A stretch of 58,214 nucleotides of DNA from Halochromatium salexigens (GTDB lineage Bacteria; Pseudomonadota; Gammaproteobacteria; Chromatiales; Chromatiaceae): NCBI RefSeq assembly GCF_016653295.1, contig NZ_NHSF01000014.1, forward strand, positions 1-58,214, given 5' to 3'. Position 1 is the stretch's first letter. Every line of letters starts with the position of its first letter. This document shows positions 9,625-17,546 of the stretch, one piece after another. The translations under genes and the position numbers were made by a program. The notes beneath the pieces were generated by a model. The model was not told where the DNA came from and did no database searches. It saw nothing but the letters and a program-made list of their open reading frames with translations.

Positions 9625-10044
9625 TCAAGGCGTGCGACTGCAAAACACCTCGCGCATCATCACAATCAGACGCAAGGTGCGTGCGTCACCGACCCGATAA
9701 TAAACCCGGTTCGCATCCTTGCGGGCGGCCAGGATGCCCTTATCGCGCAGGATGGCCAGATGTTGTGAGATATTGCTCTGCGAGGTGCCGACATGCTCGA
9801 CGATGTGCTGCACGCTGACCTCCTCGTCACCCAGGGTGCAGAGGATCTTCAGCCGCAATGGATGCGACATCGCCTTCAGCGAGCGCGATGCGCGCTCGAT
9901 ATCGGCATCGTCGGCAAAAAGCGCGAGTTCGGAGAAATCGTAACCATGCTCCTGCCCGGCCTCGTCTCCAGGCGCTTGCCCGCACTCCTCCCGCTCGGGA
10001 TCGGCCGATGATTCCGCGCTCGGCAACCGCTGTTCTCCCACCAT
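9625..10044 (-). CDS. ArsR-family regulator, candidate persulfide sensor
   Basis: 139 residues: a 45-residue acidic leader, then a winged helix-turn-helix (SHPLRLKILCTLGDEEVSV; recognition helix GTSQSNISQHLAILRDKG; wing ARKDANRVYYRVGD). Cysteines occur at 21, 69 and 135. Cys69 (helix 2) and Cys135 (last helix, MMREVFC) are 66 residues apart, the same spacing as the sensing pairs of SqrR (41/107) and BigR (42/108), which form a tetrasulfide or disulfide with reactive sulfur. The next gene downstream is a rhodanese. A role as a sulfide/persulfide-responsive repressor is therefore plausible but inferred. It is divergent to the EnvC-like gene. Confidence 0.85.
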   Translation of the reverse strand: MVGEQRLPSAESSADPEREECGQAPGDEAGQEHGYDFSELALFADDADIERASRSLKAMSHPLRLKILCTLGDEEVSVQHIVEHVGTSQSNISQHLAILRDKGILAARKDANRVYYRVGDARTLRLIVMMREVFCSRTP

Positions 10045-10078
10045 GACGTCCGCCTTAATATCAACGTTTCATCAATCG

Positions 10079-11380
10079 ATGATAAACCTTTCCGGAAGGC
10101 TGACAAGCCCTCGTTGCCGGGCCCGTTCCCGCACCGTGGCGCGAACTCTGCTCGCCGCGAGCCTTCTGCTCGCTGCCGCGGCGGTGGGCGGGATGGGTGG
10201 CGCGCTCGCGGCATCCGGCCAAGCATCCACCCAGCCGCCATCCACCCAGCAGCAGCCCGCGAACCAAGGGCTCGAGGCGGTCGCCGAGCACGAGGCAGCG
10301 CTCGAGCAATTGCAAGCACGGCTGCGGGCGTTGCGAACTAGCATCGACGACAACCTGCGTTACCGCGACGCCCTCTTCAAAGAGCTGCGCCAGTTCGAGC
10401 GCGACATCGACGACCTCAGCCGCGCCAACCGCGAACTGGAGGCGCTGGTCACCGAGCAGCAAGCGGCGTTGGTAGCCACCGAGGCCCGCCTGCAAGCGCT
10501 GCGCGCTGATCTTGAGCACGCGCGCGCCGCGTTGGCCGATCTCGTGCGCACCGCCTATGGCCTGGGTCACGGGGACCAGATTCGCATGCTGCTTGGCCAG
10601 GAAGATCCGCGCCGGGCCGAGCGACTCTTCGGCTATTATCAGATCGTCGCCGCCGCGCGGGCGGCTCGGGTCGAGGAGATTCAAGAGCTTGAGCAAGGCC
10701 TGCACCGGCTCGAGCAACGGGAACGAAAAGATACGGCAAGGCTCGCGCGGCTGGCCTCGCGTCAAGACCGCACCCGCCAACGTTTAAGCAGTGCGCTCGG
10801 CGCTCGCGCGGCCATCCTCGCCGATCTCGAACAGCTCATCGCCGATGAGCAGATTCAGGCCACGGCCCTGAGCGCCGATGCCGACGCCCTGAGCGCCCTG
10901 ATCGCGCGACTCAAACGCAGCGCCGAGATTGCCGCCGAAGCCGAACTCACCCCCGCCTCGATCACCGATCGGCGCGGGCGCCTGGCCTGGCCCCTGCGGC
11001 CCGCGCGCATCCTGCGCGGCTTCGGTGAGGGCCGCGCGCACGGCGCTCTGCATGCCGACGGCGTTCTGCTCGAGGCCGACGCCGGCAGCGAGGTTCACGC
11101 CGTCCACCACGGTCGCGTGGTGTACGCCGATTGGCTGCGCGGCTTCGGCATGTTATTGGTGATCGACCATGGGGGTGGCTACATGACCCTGTATGGGCAT
11201 AATCGCACCCTGATGAAAGAGGTTGGCGAATGGGTCGAGTCGGGTGATCTGATCGCCCTGGCCGGCAGTAGCGGTGGCGCCGAGCACAACGCGCTGTACT
11301 TCGCGATCCGCCATCAGGGCCAGGCCATCGATCCCGGCCGGTGGTGCCGATCCACGCCGGTGGATGCCACGTCGGGCTGA
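10079..11380 (+). CDS. EnvC-like murein hydrolase activator (degenerate LytM)
   Basis: Periplasmic activator of septal amidases. An Arg-rich N-terminus and a hydrophobic stretch (LLAASLLLAAAAVGG) form a signal peptide; a long coiled coil (about residues 60-270) precedes a C-terminal LytM/M23 fold. The usual zinc ligands are lost: the first H-x3-D position reads LHADGVLLE and the HxH position reads YGHNRT, as in EnvC, which works by activating AmiA/AmiB rather than by cutting peptidoglycan. An ATG at 10043 would overlap the divergent ArsR start, so I prefer 10079; a GTG at 10136 would give an even more compact signal peptide. The S41 protease follows. Confidence 0.85.
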   Translation: MINLSGRLTSPRCRARSRTVARTLLAASLLLAAAAVGGMGGALAASGQASTQPPSTQQQPANQGLEAVAEHEAALEQLQARLRALRTSIDDNLRYRDALFKELRQFERDIDDLSRANRELEALVTEQQAALVATEARLQALRADLEHARAALADLVRTAYGLGHGDQIRMLLGQEDPRRAERLFGYYQIVAAARAARVEEIQELEQGLHRLEQRERKDTARLARLASRQDRTRQRLSSALGARAAILADLEQLIADEQIQATALSADADALSALIARLKRSAEIAAEAELTPASITDRRGRLAWPLRPARILRGFGEGRAHGALHADGVLLEADAGSEVHAVHHGRVVYADWLRGFGMLLVIDHGGGYMTLYGHNRTLMKEVGEWVESGDLIALAGSSGGAEHNALYFAIRHQGQAIDPGRWCRSTPVDATSG

Positions 11381-11514
11381 TGCCGCTCCAACCGCCACCC
11401 AATCGCCCTTGGGCAACGCGCCCTGGGAACACGCGATCCAGATCGCTCTCAATCGTTCAGGTAACTTCAGCACACAACAGCCGGGCTTCGGCTCCAAGCC
11501 CGCAGGATGAATCC

Positions 11515-13041
11515 ATGACCAATCGCCAGTCCGCCCTTCTCGCTCTCCTTCTCTGTGGTCTGCTGCCCGCTGCCTGGGCGCAGGACGACGCGGCGCAATC
11601 CGACGCGGGGCAACCCGACGCCGAGCCGGCACCGGTGGTGCAGCCGCCACCGTCTGGCTTCAAGCCCACCGGCACCCGCCCGGAGCCGAGCGTCGAGGAG
11701 GTGCAAAAGGCGCTGGAGTCGGCTGCGGCCGAGGGCGAGGACGACGCGCCCGAAGGCCTGCCGCTCGATGAGCTGCGCGTGTTCGCCGAGGTCTTCGGGC
11801 GCATCAAGAGCGACTACGTCGAGCAGGTCGAGGACCGCGAGCTGCTCGCCAGCGCCATTCGCGGCATGCTCGCCGGGCTCGATCCGCACTCGGCTTATCT
11901 CGATCCCGACCAATACCGGGATCTGCAGACCGGCACCACCGGCGAATTCGGCGGCCTCGGCATCGAGGTCGGCATGGAAGACGGATTCGTCAAGGTCATC
12001 GCCCCCATCGACGACACCCCGGCCCAGCGTGCCGGTATCCAGGCCGGCGATCTGATCGTGCGCATCGACGGCAAACCGGTCAAAGGCATGAGCCTCAGCG
12101 ACGCCGTCGAGCTGATGCGCGGCAAGCCTGGCAGCGCCATCGAACTTACCCTGATGCGCGATGGCGAGGCCAAGCCGCTGCGCGTCGAACTCGAGCGCGC
12201 GATCATCAAGGTCGCCTCGGTCAAGCAGCGCCTCCTCGAGCCCGGCTTCGGCTATCTGCGCGTGGCCAACTTCCAATCCCGCACCACCGAGGATCTGCTC
12301 GCCGCCATCGAGACGCTCAAGCAGGACAACGACGGTCCCCTCGAGGGCGTCATCCTCGACCTGCGCAACAACCCCGGTGGCATGCTCAACACCGCAGTTG
12401 GCGTCAGCGACGCCTTCCTCGAGCAGGGCCTGATCGTCTACACCGAAGGTCGCCTCGACGACGCCAAGCTCGAATTCCGCGCCGGCCCCGACGATGTGCT
12501 CGAGGGCGCGCCGCTCATCGTGTTGGTCAATGGCGGTAGCGCCTCGGCCTCCGAGATCGTCGCCGGCGCCCTGCAGGACCAGCGCCGAGCGTTGATCATG
12601 GGCAACGAGACCTTCGGCAAGGGCTCGGTGCAGACCATCATCCCGGTCGATGAGCGCACCGCGCTCAAGCTCACCACCGCGCGTTACTACACCCCCGCCG
12701 GGCGCTCGATCCAGGCGCTCGGCATCGTGCCGGATATCATCCTCGAGCGCGGCAGCCTTACCCTGGATGCGGACGCCGAGGTCGCGCCGCTCAAGGAGGC
12801 CAACCTGATCCGCCATCTGGAAGATAGCAACGATCCTGAAGATGATGAGGACTCGGCCGATGACGACGCGAGTGGCGAGGAGACCGCCAGCACCGACAAG
12901 GATCGTGAGCAGTCATCGCTCGCGACCGAGGACTATCAGCTCTCCGAGGCCCTCAACGTGCTCAAGGGATTGGTGATCCTGGGTCAGACGCCGGCCGCGG
13001 CTGAATCCAAGGCCGTCAACACCTCGGATCACACTGACTGA
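11515..13041 (+). CDS. ctpA: S41 carboxy-terminal processing protease (CtpA type)
   Basis: Periplasmic serine protease of 508 residues. Signal peptide at 1-22 (ALLALLLCGLLPAAWA), a Pro/Asp-rich linker, an N-terminal helical part with GMLAGLDPHSAYLDP, a PDZ domain (about 130-215; GEFGGLGIEVG ... PAQRAGIQAGDLIVRIDG), then the S41 core with GYLRVANFQSRT, DLRNNPGGML, the serine-containing NGGSASASEIVAG and the general-base lysine in FGKGSVQT. An acidic tail (EDDEDSADDDASGEE) follows. The ATG at 11515 has AGGA upstream at 11503; the frame extends back to 11341 without coding character. Pairing with an EnvC-like gene is common in gammaproteobacteria and fits a joint role in cell-wall remodelling. 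Confidence 0.93.
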   Translation: MTNRQSALLALLLCGLLPAAWAQDDAAQSDAGQPDAEPAPVVQPPPSGFKPTGTRPEPSVEEVQKALESAAAEGEDDAPEGLPLDELRVFAEVFGRIKSDYVEQVEDRELLASAIRGMLAGLDPHSAYLDPDQYRDLQTGTTGEFGGLGIEVGMEDGFVKVIAPIDDTPAQRAGIQAGDLIVRIDGKPVKGMSLSDAVELMRGKPGSAIELTLMRDGEAKPLRVELERAIIKVASVKQRLLEPGFGYLRVANFQSRTTEDLLAAIETLKQDNDGPLEGVILDLRNNPGGMLNTAVGVSDAFLEQGLIVYTEGRLDDAKLEFRAGPDDVLEGAPLIVLVNGGSASASEIVAGALQDQRRALIMGNETFGKGSVQTIIPVDERTALKLTTARYYTPAGRSIQALGIVPDIILERGSLTLDADAEVAPLKEANLIRHLEDSNDPEDDEDSADDDASGEETASTDKDREQSSLATEDYQLSEALNVLKGLVILGQTPAAAESKAVNTSDHTD

Positions 13042-13076
13042 ACTCTTGGACACCACTCTCAATCTGGAGGTAAACG

Positions 13077-13634
13077 ATGCCACGCGTGCTAATCCCACTG
13101 GCCCCTGGCTGCGAAGAGCTGGAGGCCGTCACCCTCATCGACCTGCTGCGCCGGGCCGAGCTCGAGGTCGTCACCGCCGCCCTCGAGCCGGGGCCGGTGA
13201 CCTGTAGCCGAGGTACCGTCCTGGTCGCCGACGTCGATCTCGACGAAGTGGCCGAGGACGACTTCGATCTGGTCGTGCTGCCCGGCGGCCAACCAGGCGC
13301 CACCAACCTCGAGCGCGATACCCGCATCCACGATCTGCTCGCCCGCCAGGCCGCCGCCGATCGCTGGAGCGCGGCCATCTGCGCGGCGCCCGCAGTGCTG
13401 GCCAGCACCGGCCTGCTGGATGGCCGCTCGGCGACCAGCTTTCCCGGCGCCGTCGACGCGGCGCGCTATCCCGAGATCACGCTGCTGGAGCAGCCCGTGG
13501 TCATCGACGGCAAGGTGGTCACCTCGCGCGGTCCGGGCACGGCGATGGACTTCGCGCTGCAGCTCATCGAGCTGCTGCTCGATGCTGAGCAGCGCGCGGC
13601 GGTCGAGGCAAAGCTGATGCGACCCGGCGCGTGA
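13077..13634 (+). CDS. DJ-1/PfpI family protein (YajL-like)
   Basis: 185-residue flavodoxin-like fold. The start has a good GGAGG ribosome site (13065-13069). The conserved acidic residue lies in GCEELEAVTLIDLLRRA and the nucleophilic cysteine at the elbow is in AAICAAPAVLASTGLL. GPGTAMDFALQLIELL near the end is typical of YajL. Proposed roles of the family are protein or glyoxal damage repair and redox chaperone activity; the specific activity is disputed, so I leave it open. The stop overlaps the start of the WecA-like gene. Confidence 0.9.
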   Translation: MPRVLIPLAPGCEELEAVTLIDLLRRAELEVVTAALEPGPVTCSRGTVLVADVDLDEVAEDDFDLVVLPGGQPGATNLERDTRIHDLLARQAAADRWSAAICAAPAVLASTGLLDGRSATSFPGAVDAARYPEITLLEQPVVIDGKVVTSRGPGTAMDFALQLIELLLDAEQRAAVEAKLMRPGA

Positions 13635-14689
13635 TGGGCGCATTCAGTGGCGCCATGACCGGAACCGCTGCCGTCGCCCTCACCGCCTTCCTCCTCAGCG
13701 CGACCCTGACCGCGCTGCTCGTGCGCGCTCGCCTGCCGCTGCTGCATGTGCTCGATCATCCCAATGAGCGTTCATTGCACGACAGCCCGATCCCGCGCAC
13801 GGGCGGTCTCGCGCTCTTGGGTGGGCTGTCGGCTGGAGTGCTGCTCGCGGTGCTCGCCGACAGCACGGCGGCCATGCCGTCTCCCCTGCCCTGGCTCGGC
13901 GTCGCGCTGCTGCTGGTCGCCGTCGTCTCGTTCTGGGATGATCGCGCGGGTACCTCGCGGCGGTTGCGACTGCTGGTGCATCTGCTGGCCGCGATCCTGC
14001 TCTGGCTCGGTGGTCTGCGCTGGAATCAGCTCGATCTGCCGGGACTCATGATCCCGCTGCCACTCTTGCTCGCCTTGCCGCTCAGCCTCCTCTACAGTCT
14101 CTGGATGATCAATCTCTATAACTTCATGGATGGCATGGACGGACTCGCGGGTGGCATGGCCGCGATCGGCTTCGCTGCGTTGGCGCTGCTCGGCTACAGC
14201 GCCGGCGATCCCTTCTATGCTGCCTGCTGCGCCGCCGTGGCTGCTGCGGCGGCCGGTTTTCTCACTGGCAACTGGCCGCCGGCGCGGATCTTTCTCGGTG
14301 ATGTCGGCGCCTCCAGCCTGGGCTTGCTCGCCGCCGGCTGTAGCCTCTGGGGCGCGCGCGCCGGCCTGTTTCCGCTCTGGATCGGCTGGCTGGTCTTCTC
14401 GCCGTTCATCGTCGATGCCACCTGGACCCTGCTGCGTCGCGTCATCGCTGGCGAGCGCCCCTGGGAGGCGCATCGTTCCCACCATTATCAGCGTCTGGTG
14501 CTGGCCGGCTGGGGCCATCGCCGCACCCTGCGTTGGGCATTGGCGCTGATCGCCGCCACCGCTGCCAGCGCCGTCGCCGCGCCCCGGCTCGACAACACCG
14601 AGCAATGGTGGCTGATCACCGGCTGGGCGCTGATCTTCGTCCTCATCCATCTGCGCGTGAGCCTGGCCGAACGGCTCGCGCGCGCCTGA
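13634..14689 (+). CDS. WecA/TagO-type undecaprenyl-phosphate sugar-1-phosphate transferase
   Basis: Polytopic enzyme (about ten hydrophobic segments, 351 residues) that loads a sugar-1-phosphate, usually GlcNAc or a derivative, on undecaprenyl phosphate, the first step of O-antigen or capsule synthesis. Family signatures: DHPNERSLHDSPIPRTGG at the N-terminus, DDRAGTSRRLRLLVHL, the Asp-rich NFMDGMDGLAGG and ARIFLGDVGASSLG. His-rich RSHHYQRLV lies in the last cytoplasmic loop. ATG 13634 overlaps the preceding stop; a GTG at 13631 is adjacent. It pairs with the CapD-like gene that follows. Confidence 0.9.
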   Translation: MGAFSGAMTGTAAVALTAFLLSATLTALLVRARLPLLHVLDHPNERSLHDSPIPRTGGLALLGGLSAGVLLAVLADSTAAMPSPLPWLGVALLLVAVVSFWDDRAGTSRRLRLLVHLLAAILLWLGGLRWNQLDLPGLMIPLPLLLALPLSLLYSLWMINLYNFMDGMDGLAGGMAAIGFAALALLGYSAGDPFYAACCAAVAAAAAGFLTGNWPPARIFLGDVGASSLGLLAAGCSLWGARAGLFPLWIGWLVFSPFIVDATWTLLRRVIAGERPWEAHRSHHYQRLVLAGWGHRRTLRWALALIAATAASAVAAPRLDNTEQWWLITGWALIFVLIHLRVSLAERLARA

Positions 14690-14704
14690 GCCTGATCCCA
14701 GCCG

Positions 14705-16612
14705 ATGATGACGCGCTGGTTCGAGCGGCTGCGCTCGCGCTTCCTCGCCTTCCTGCATGATCTGCTGTGGGTGCCGATCGCCTGGATCGGTGCCTACTGG
14801 ATGCGCTTCAACCTCGGCGCGGTGCCGACGGAATTCTGGGGCGCGGCCTGGGAGCTGCTGCCGCTGGTGATGCTGATCTGCGCGCTGGTCTACTCCTCCT
14901 TCGGCCTCTATCGCGGCGTCTGGCGTTTCGCCTCGCTGCCGGATCTCACGCGCATCGCCCAGGCCATCACGGTCTCCAGCCTGCTGGTCGTCTTGGTCCT
15001 GTTCCTGCTCAGCCGCAACCAGTTCCTGCCGCGCTCGGTGCCACCGCTGTTCCTGCTCTTCCAGCTCATCGGCCTGGCTGGCCCCAGGCTGCTCTATCGC
15101 CGCCTCAAGGACCATCAGCTCGGGCTGCGTCCCGGCGAGCGGGTGCTGGTGGTCGGTGCCGACCGCGCCGGCGAGATGTTGGTGCGCGACATGCTTCGCG
15201 ATCGCAGCCATCAATACAACCCAGTGGCCTTCGTCGATGACAAGCTGCGCCGCCAAGGTGGCGACATCCACGGCGTGCCGGTCAGGGGCCGCTCGGAGCA
15301 GATCCCGGCACTGGTCGAGTCGCTCGGCATCGACCTGATCATGCTCGCGGTGCCGACCGCCAGCGATGCGCAGATGCAGCGCCTGGTCGAACTCTGCGAG
15401 CGCAGCGGCAAGCCGTTTCGCACCGTGCCCCAACTCAAGAGCGTGCTCTCCGGCGCCATCAGCATCCGTCAGCTGCGGCCGGTTTCGATCGATGATCTGC
15501 TCGGGCGCAATCCGGTCCAGCTCGACTGGGACGCGATCCGCGCCGGTCTCACCGATCGCATCGTGCTGGTCACCGGTGCCGGCGGTTCGATCGGCTCCGA
15601 ACTCTGTCGGCAGATCATTGCCGCGCGACCCAAGCGCCTGGTGCTGGCCGACAACGGCGAGCTGAATCTCTACCGGCTCGACTTCGAGCTCGCGGCGCGC
15701 GCCGATACCCCTGACTTCGGCGTCTATCTGGTCGATGTGACCGATCGGGTCGCGATGGAACAGCTGTTCGCGCGCGAGCGCCCGCAGACCGTCTTCCATG
15801 CCGCCGCCTACAAGCATGTGCCGATGCTCGAGGGGCAGGTGCGCGCCGCCGTGCGCAACAATCTGCTCGGCACCGAGATCGTCGCCGAGTGCGCCGACCG
15901 CCGCGGCTGCGAGCGCTTCGTGCTGATCTCGACCGACAAGGCGGTCAACCCCGCCAATGTGATGGGCGCGACCAAGCGGGCGGCCGAGGTGATCTGCCAG
16001 GCACGGGCACAACGCTCGAGCACGCGCTTCATCACCGTGCGCTTCGGCAATGTGCTCGGCTCCGCTGGTAGCGTGGTGCCGCTGTTCCGGCGCCAGATCG
16101 AACAGGGCGGACCGGTGACGGTGACCCATCCCGAGATCGAGCGCTTCTTCATGACCATCCCGGAGGCCTGCCAACTGATCATGCAGGCCGCGCTGATCGG
16201 CACCGGCGGTGAGATCTTCGTCCTCGACATGGGCAAGCCGGTCAAGATCCGCTATCTGGCCGAACAGATGATTCGACTCGCCGGCCGTGAACCGGGACAG
16301 GATATTCAGATCCAATATGTTGGACTGCGCCCCGGCGAGAAGCTCTATGAGGAGCTGTTCTACGAGCGCGAAGACCTGCTGCTGACCGAGCATGCAAAGA
16401 TCCGTGCCGCACGGCGCGGGCTGGTTGTTCCTGACGACGTCGCGGCAGCCTTAGACCAATCGCGGGTCGCGGTTGAGCAGGCGGATACCCAAGGGCTTGT
16501 CCAGGCCCTCCGCGCGCTGGTGCCAGAATGGCAAGCCCAGCCAGATTGGGAGCAACTGCAATCCGAGGAACGGCCGCAGTCCACGCCGTCTATCCGTTCA
16601 GCAGCGCCTTGA
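14705..16612 (+). CDS. CapD/FlaA1-family UDP-sugar 4,6-dehydratase, membrane form
   Basis: 635 residues, the length of WbpM/PglF-type enzymes that make UDP-4-keto-6-deoxy sugars from UDP-GlcNAc. Four membrane helices (about 15-115), a CoA-binding-like Rossmann domain (about 135-260; GERVLVVGADRAGEM) and the catalytic SDR domain from about 275 (LVTGAGGSIGSELCRQI). VFHAAAYKHVPMLE and the STDKAVNPANVMGATKR loop are diagnostic; the usual Tyr is replaced by Met in the VMGATK motif, as is normal in this subfamily. It supplies precursors for the same glycan pathway as the gene upstream. Its 3' end overlaps the convergent tacT by 23 bp. Confidence 0.93.
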   Translation: MMTRWFERLRSRFLAFLHDLLWVPIAWIGAYWMRFNLGAVPTEFWGAAWELLPLVMLICALVYSSFGLYRGVWRFASLPDLTRIAQAITVSSLLVVLVLFLLSRNQFLPRSVPPLFLLFQLIGLAGPRLLYRRLKDHQLGLRPGERVLVVGADRAGEMLVRDMLRDRSHQYNPVAFVDDKLRRQGGDIHGVPVRGRSEQIPALVESLGIDLIMLAVPTASDAQMQRLVELCERSGKPFRTVPQLKSVLSGAISIRQLRPVSIDDLLGRNPVQLDWDAIRAGLTDRIVLVTGAGGSIGSELCRQIIAARPKRLVLADNGELNLYRLDFELAARADTPDFGVYLVDVTDRVAMEQLFARERPQTVFHAAAYKHVPMLEGQVRAAVRNNLLGTEIVAECADRRGCERFVLISTDKAVNPANVMGATKRAAEVICQARAQRSSTRFITVRFGNVLGSAGSVVPLFRRQIEQGGPVTVTHPEIERFFMTIPEACQLIMQAALIGTGGEIFVLDMGKPVKIRYLAEQMIRLAGREPGQDIQIQYVGLRPGEKLYEELFYEREDLLLTEHAKIRAARRGLVVPDDVAAALDQSRVAVEQADTQGLVQALRALVPEWQAQPDWEQLQSEERPQSTPSIRSAAP

Positions 16613-17096
16613 GATCCTTGGTGAGTAGGAATAAGTGATGGCGGTCGGTTGGACTCGGCTCGAAGTCCCAGCGTTCATACCAGCGCCGAGCCGCATCGTC
16701 CTTGGCGTGAACCAGTAGGCATCGAAGCCCAGCGATGTCAGCAGCCTGAGCGGTGCGGAGCAGCGCATCCTTGAGCAGGGCGCGGCCCAGCCCCTGACCT
16801 TGGCCGCTGCGATCCACCGCCAAGCGGGCCAGGATCATCACCGGCACCGGGTGTCGCGCCAAACCCTTGGTCACTCTTGTCGGCGCCTCGCCAGGCTCGA
16901 CGCTGCCGACCGCGAGACTGTAAAAGCCAACGACCCGACCCGTTTGGCAACAGACGTAGGTCTGCGCGCTCTGGGCGCGTTGATTAAGCAGCGCATAGCG
17001 CTTCAGAAACTGCTCCAGCGCGGGTTGGCCGCAATCAAAAGCCTCAACCTCGTCTGCAGCATTCAGCTTGCGGATGGGGTCATAGGCTTGAGTCAA
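16590..17096 (-). CDS. GNAT-type toxin of a TacA/TacT module
   Basis: 168 residues from a TTG whose first bases overlap the antitoxin stop (TTGA). The sequence begins with the TacT/AtaT signature (FDCGQPALEQFLKRYALLNQ) and QTYVCCQTGRVVGFYSLAVGSV, carries the acetyl-CoA loop RSGQGQGLGRALL and ends with LLVHAKDDAARRWYERWDFEP. Enzymes of this family acetylate the amino group of charged tRNA and block translation. Position directly behind a DUF1778 antitoxin supports the assignment. Confidence 0.9.
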   Translation of the reverse strand: MTQAYDPIRKLNAADEVEAFDCGQPALEQFLKRYALLNQRAQSAQTYVCCQTGRVVGFYSLAVGSVEPGEAPTRVTKGLARHPVPVMILARLAVDRSGQGQGLGRALLKDALLRTAQAADIAGLRCLLVHAKDDAARRWYERWDFEPSPTDRHHLFLLTKDLKALLNG

Positions 17097-17371
17097 TCCA
17101 GCGCCCCAGGCTCGCTGAGCAGCCGCTTCAGTGCTCGCTTATGCTGCACCGGGCGATCCAAGGCCTCATGAAAGGCCTGCCACCCTGCCTCATCAAGCAT
17201 AAAACGATGCCGCGCGGCGAGGGCTTGGTTGGCGGCCGTGATGCCAGCGTCCAGCAAGAATTCGCTGACGCTCTTATGGTTGACTCGTGCCGCCTCCTGT
17301 AGCAAGTCCTTGACGGCGCCACTGGCCCGCACATCGATGCGCTGGTTCTTCGTAAGACCAACCTGAGTCAT
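17093..17371 (-). CDS. DUF1778 ribbon-helix-helix antitoxin (TacA type)
   Basis: 92 residues from ATG 17371 (a GTG at 17380 is possible). The N-terminus is a ribbon-helix-helix DNA-binding fold (QRIDVRASGAVKDLLQEAA ... SVSEFLLDAGITAA), followed by a toxin-wrapping tail with the usual FMLDEAGWQAFHEALDRP. It should neutralise the downstream acetyltransferase and repress the pair through the palindrome at 17395. The module sits between the CapD-like gene and the secretion operon with no link to either. Confidence 0.9.
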   Translation of the reverse strand: MTQVGLTKNQRIDVRASGAVKDLLQEAARVNHKSVSEFLLDAGITAANQALAARHRFMLDEAGWQAFHEALDRPVQHKRALKRLLSEPGALD

Positions 17372-17394
17372 GACAATCACCCATCATCGTCGGC

Positions 17395-17426
17395 AGTATT
17401 ATACTCGCATGGTAATGTACTGACGA
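17395..17426 (-). promoter_or_regulatory. Promoter and operator-like palindrome of the toxin-antitoxin pair
   Basis: On the minus strand TCGTCA (17426-17421) is followed after 17 bases by a perfect TATAAT (17403-17398), 27 bases before the antitoxin start. The -10 box lies inside an 11-base palindrome, AGTAT-T-ATACT (17395-17405), a suitable site for autorepression by the ribbon-helix-helix antitoxin. Confidence 0.55.
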
Positions 17427-17546
17427 TATCCGGACAAGACGAATCAGCAACCGATGCGCGATCTGTGAGCAACGCAGCTCTATACTGCTTCACAAGCGAC
17501 AGCCGGACAGCCTGACTAAAATGGCGAGGGACCAGAGCCCGAAACG

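Noticed and set aside
13772-16393. An 873-codon open frame on the minus strand
   Set aside because: It lies antisense to two clearly coding genes (WecA-like and CapD-like). Its translation is Gln/His/Asp/Arg-rich without any fold signature, as expected for the mirror frame of GC-rich genes.
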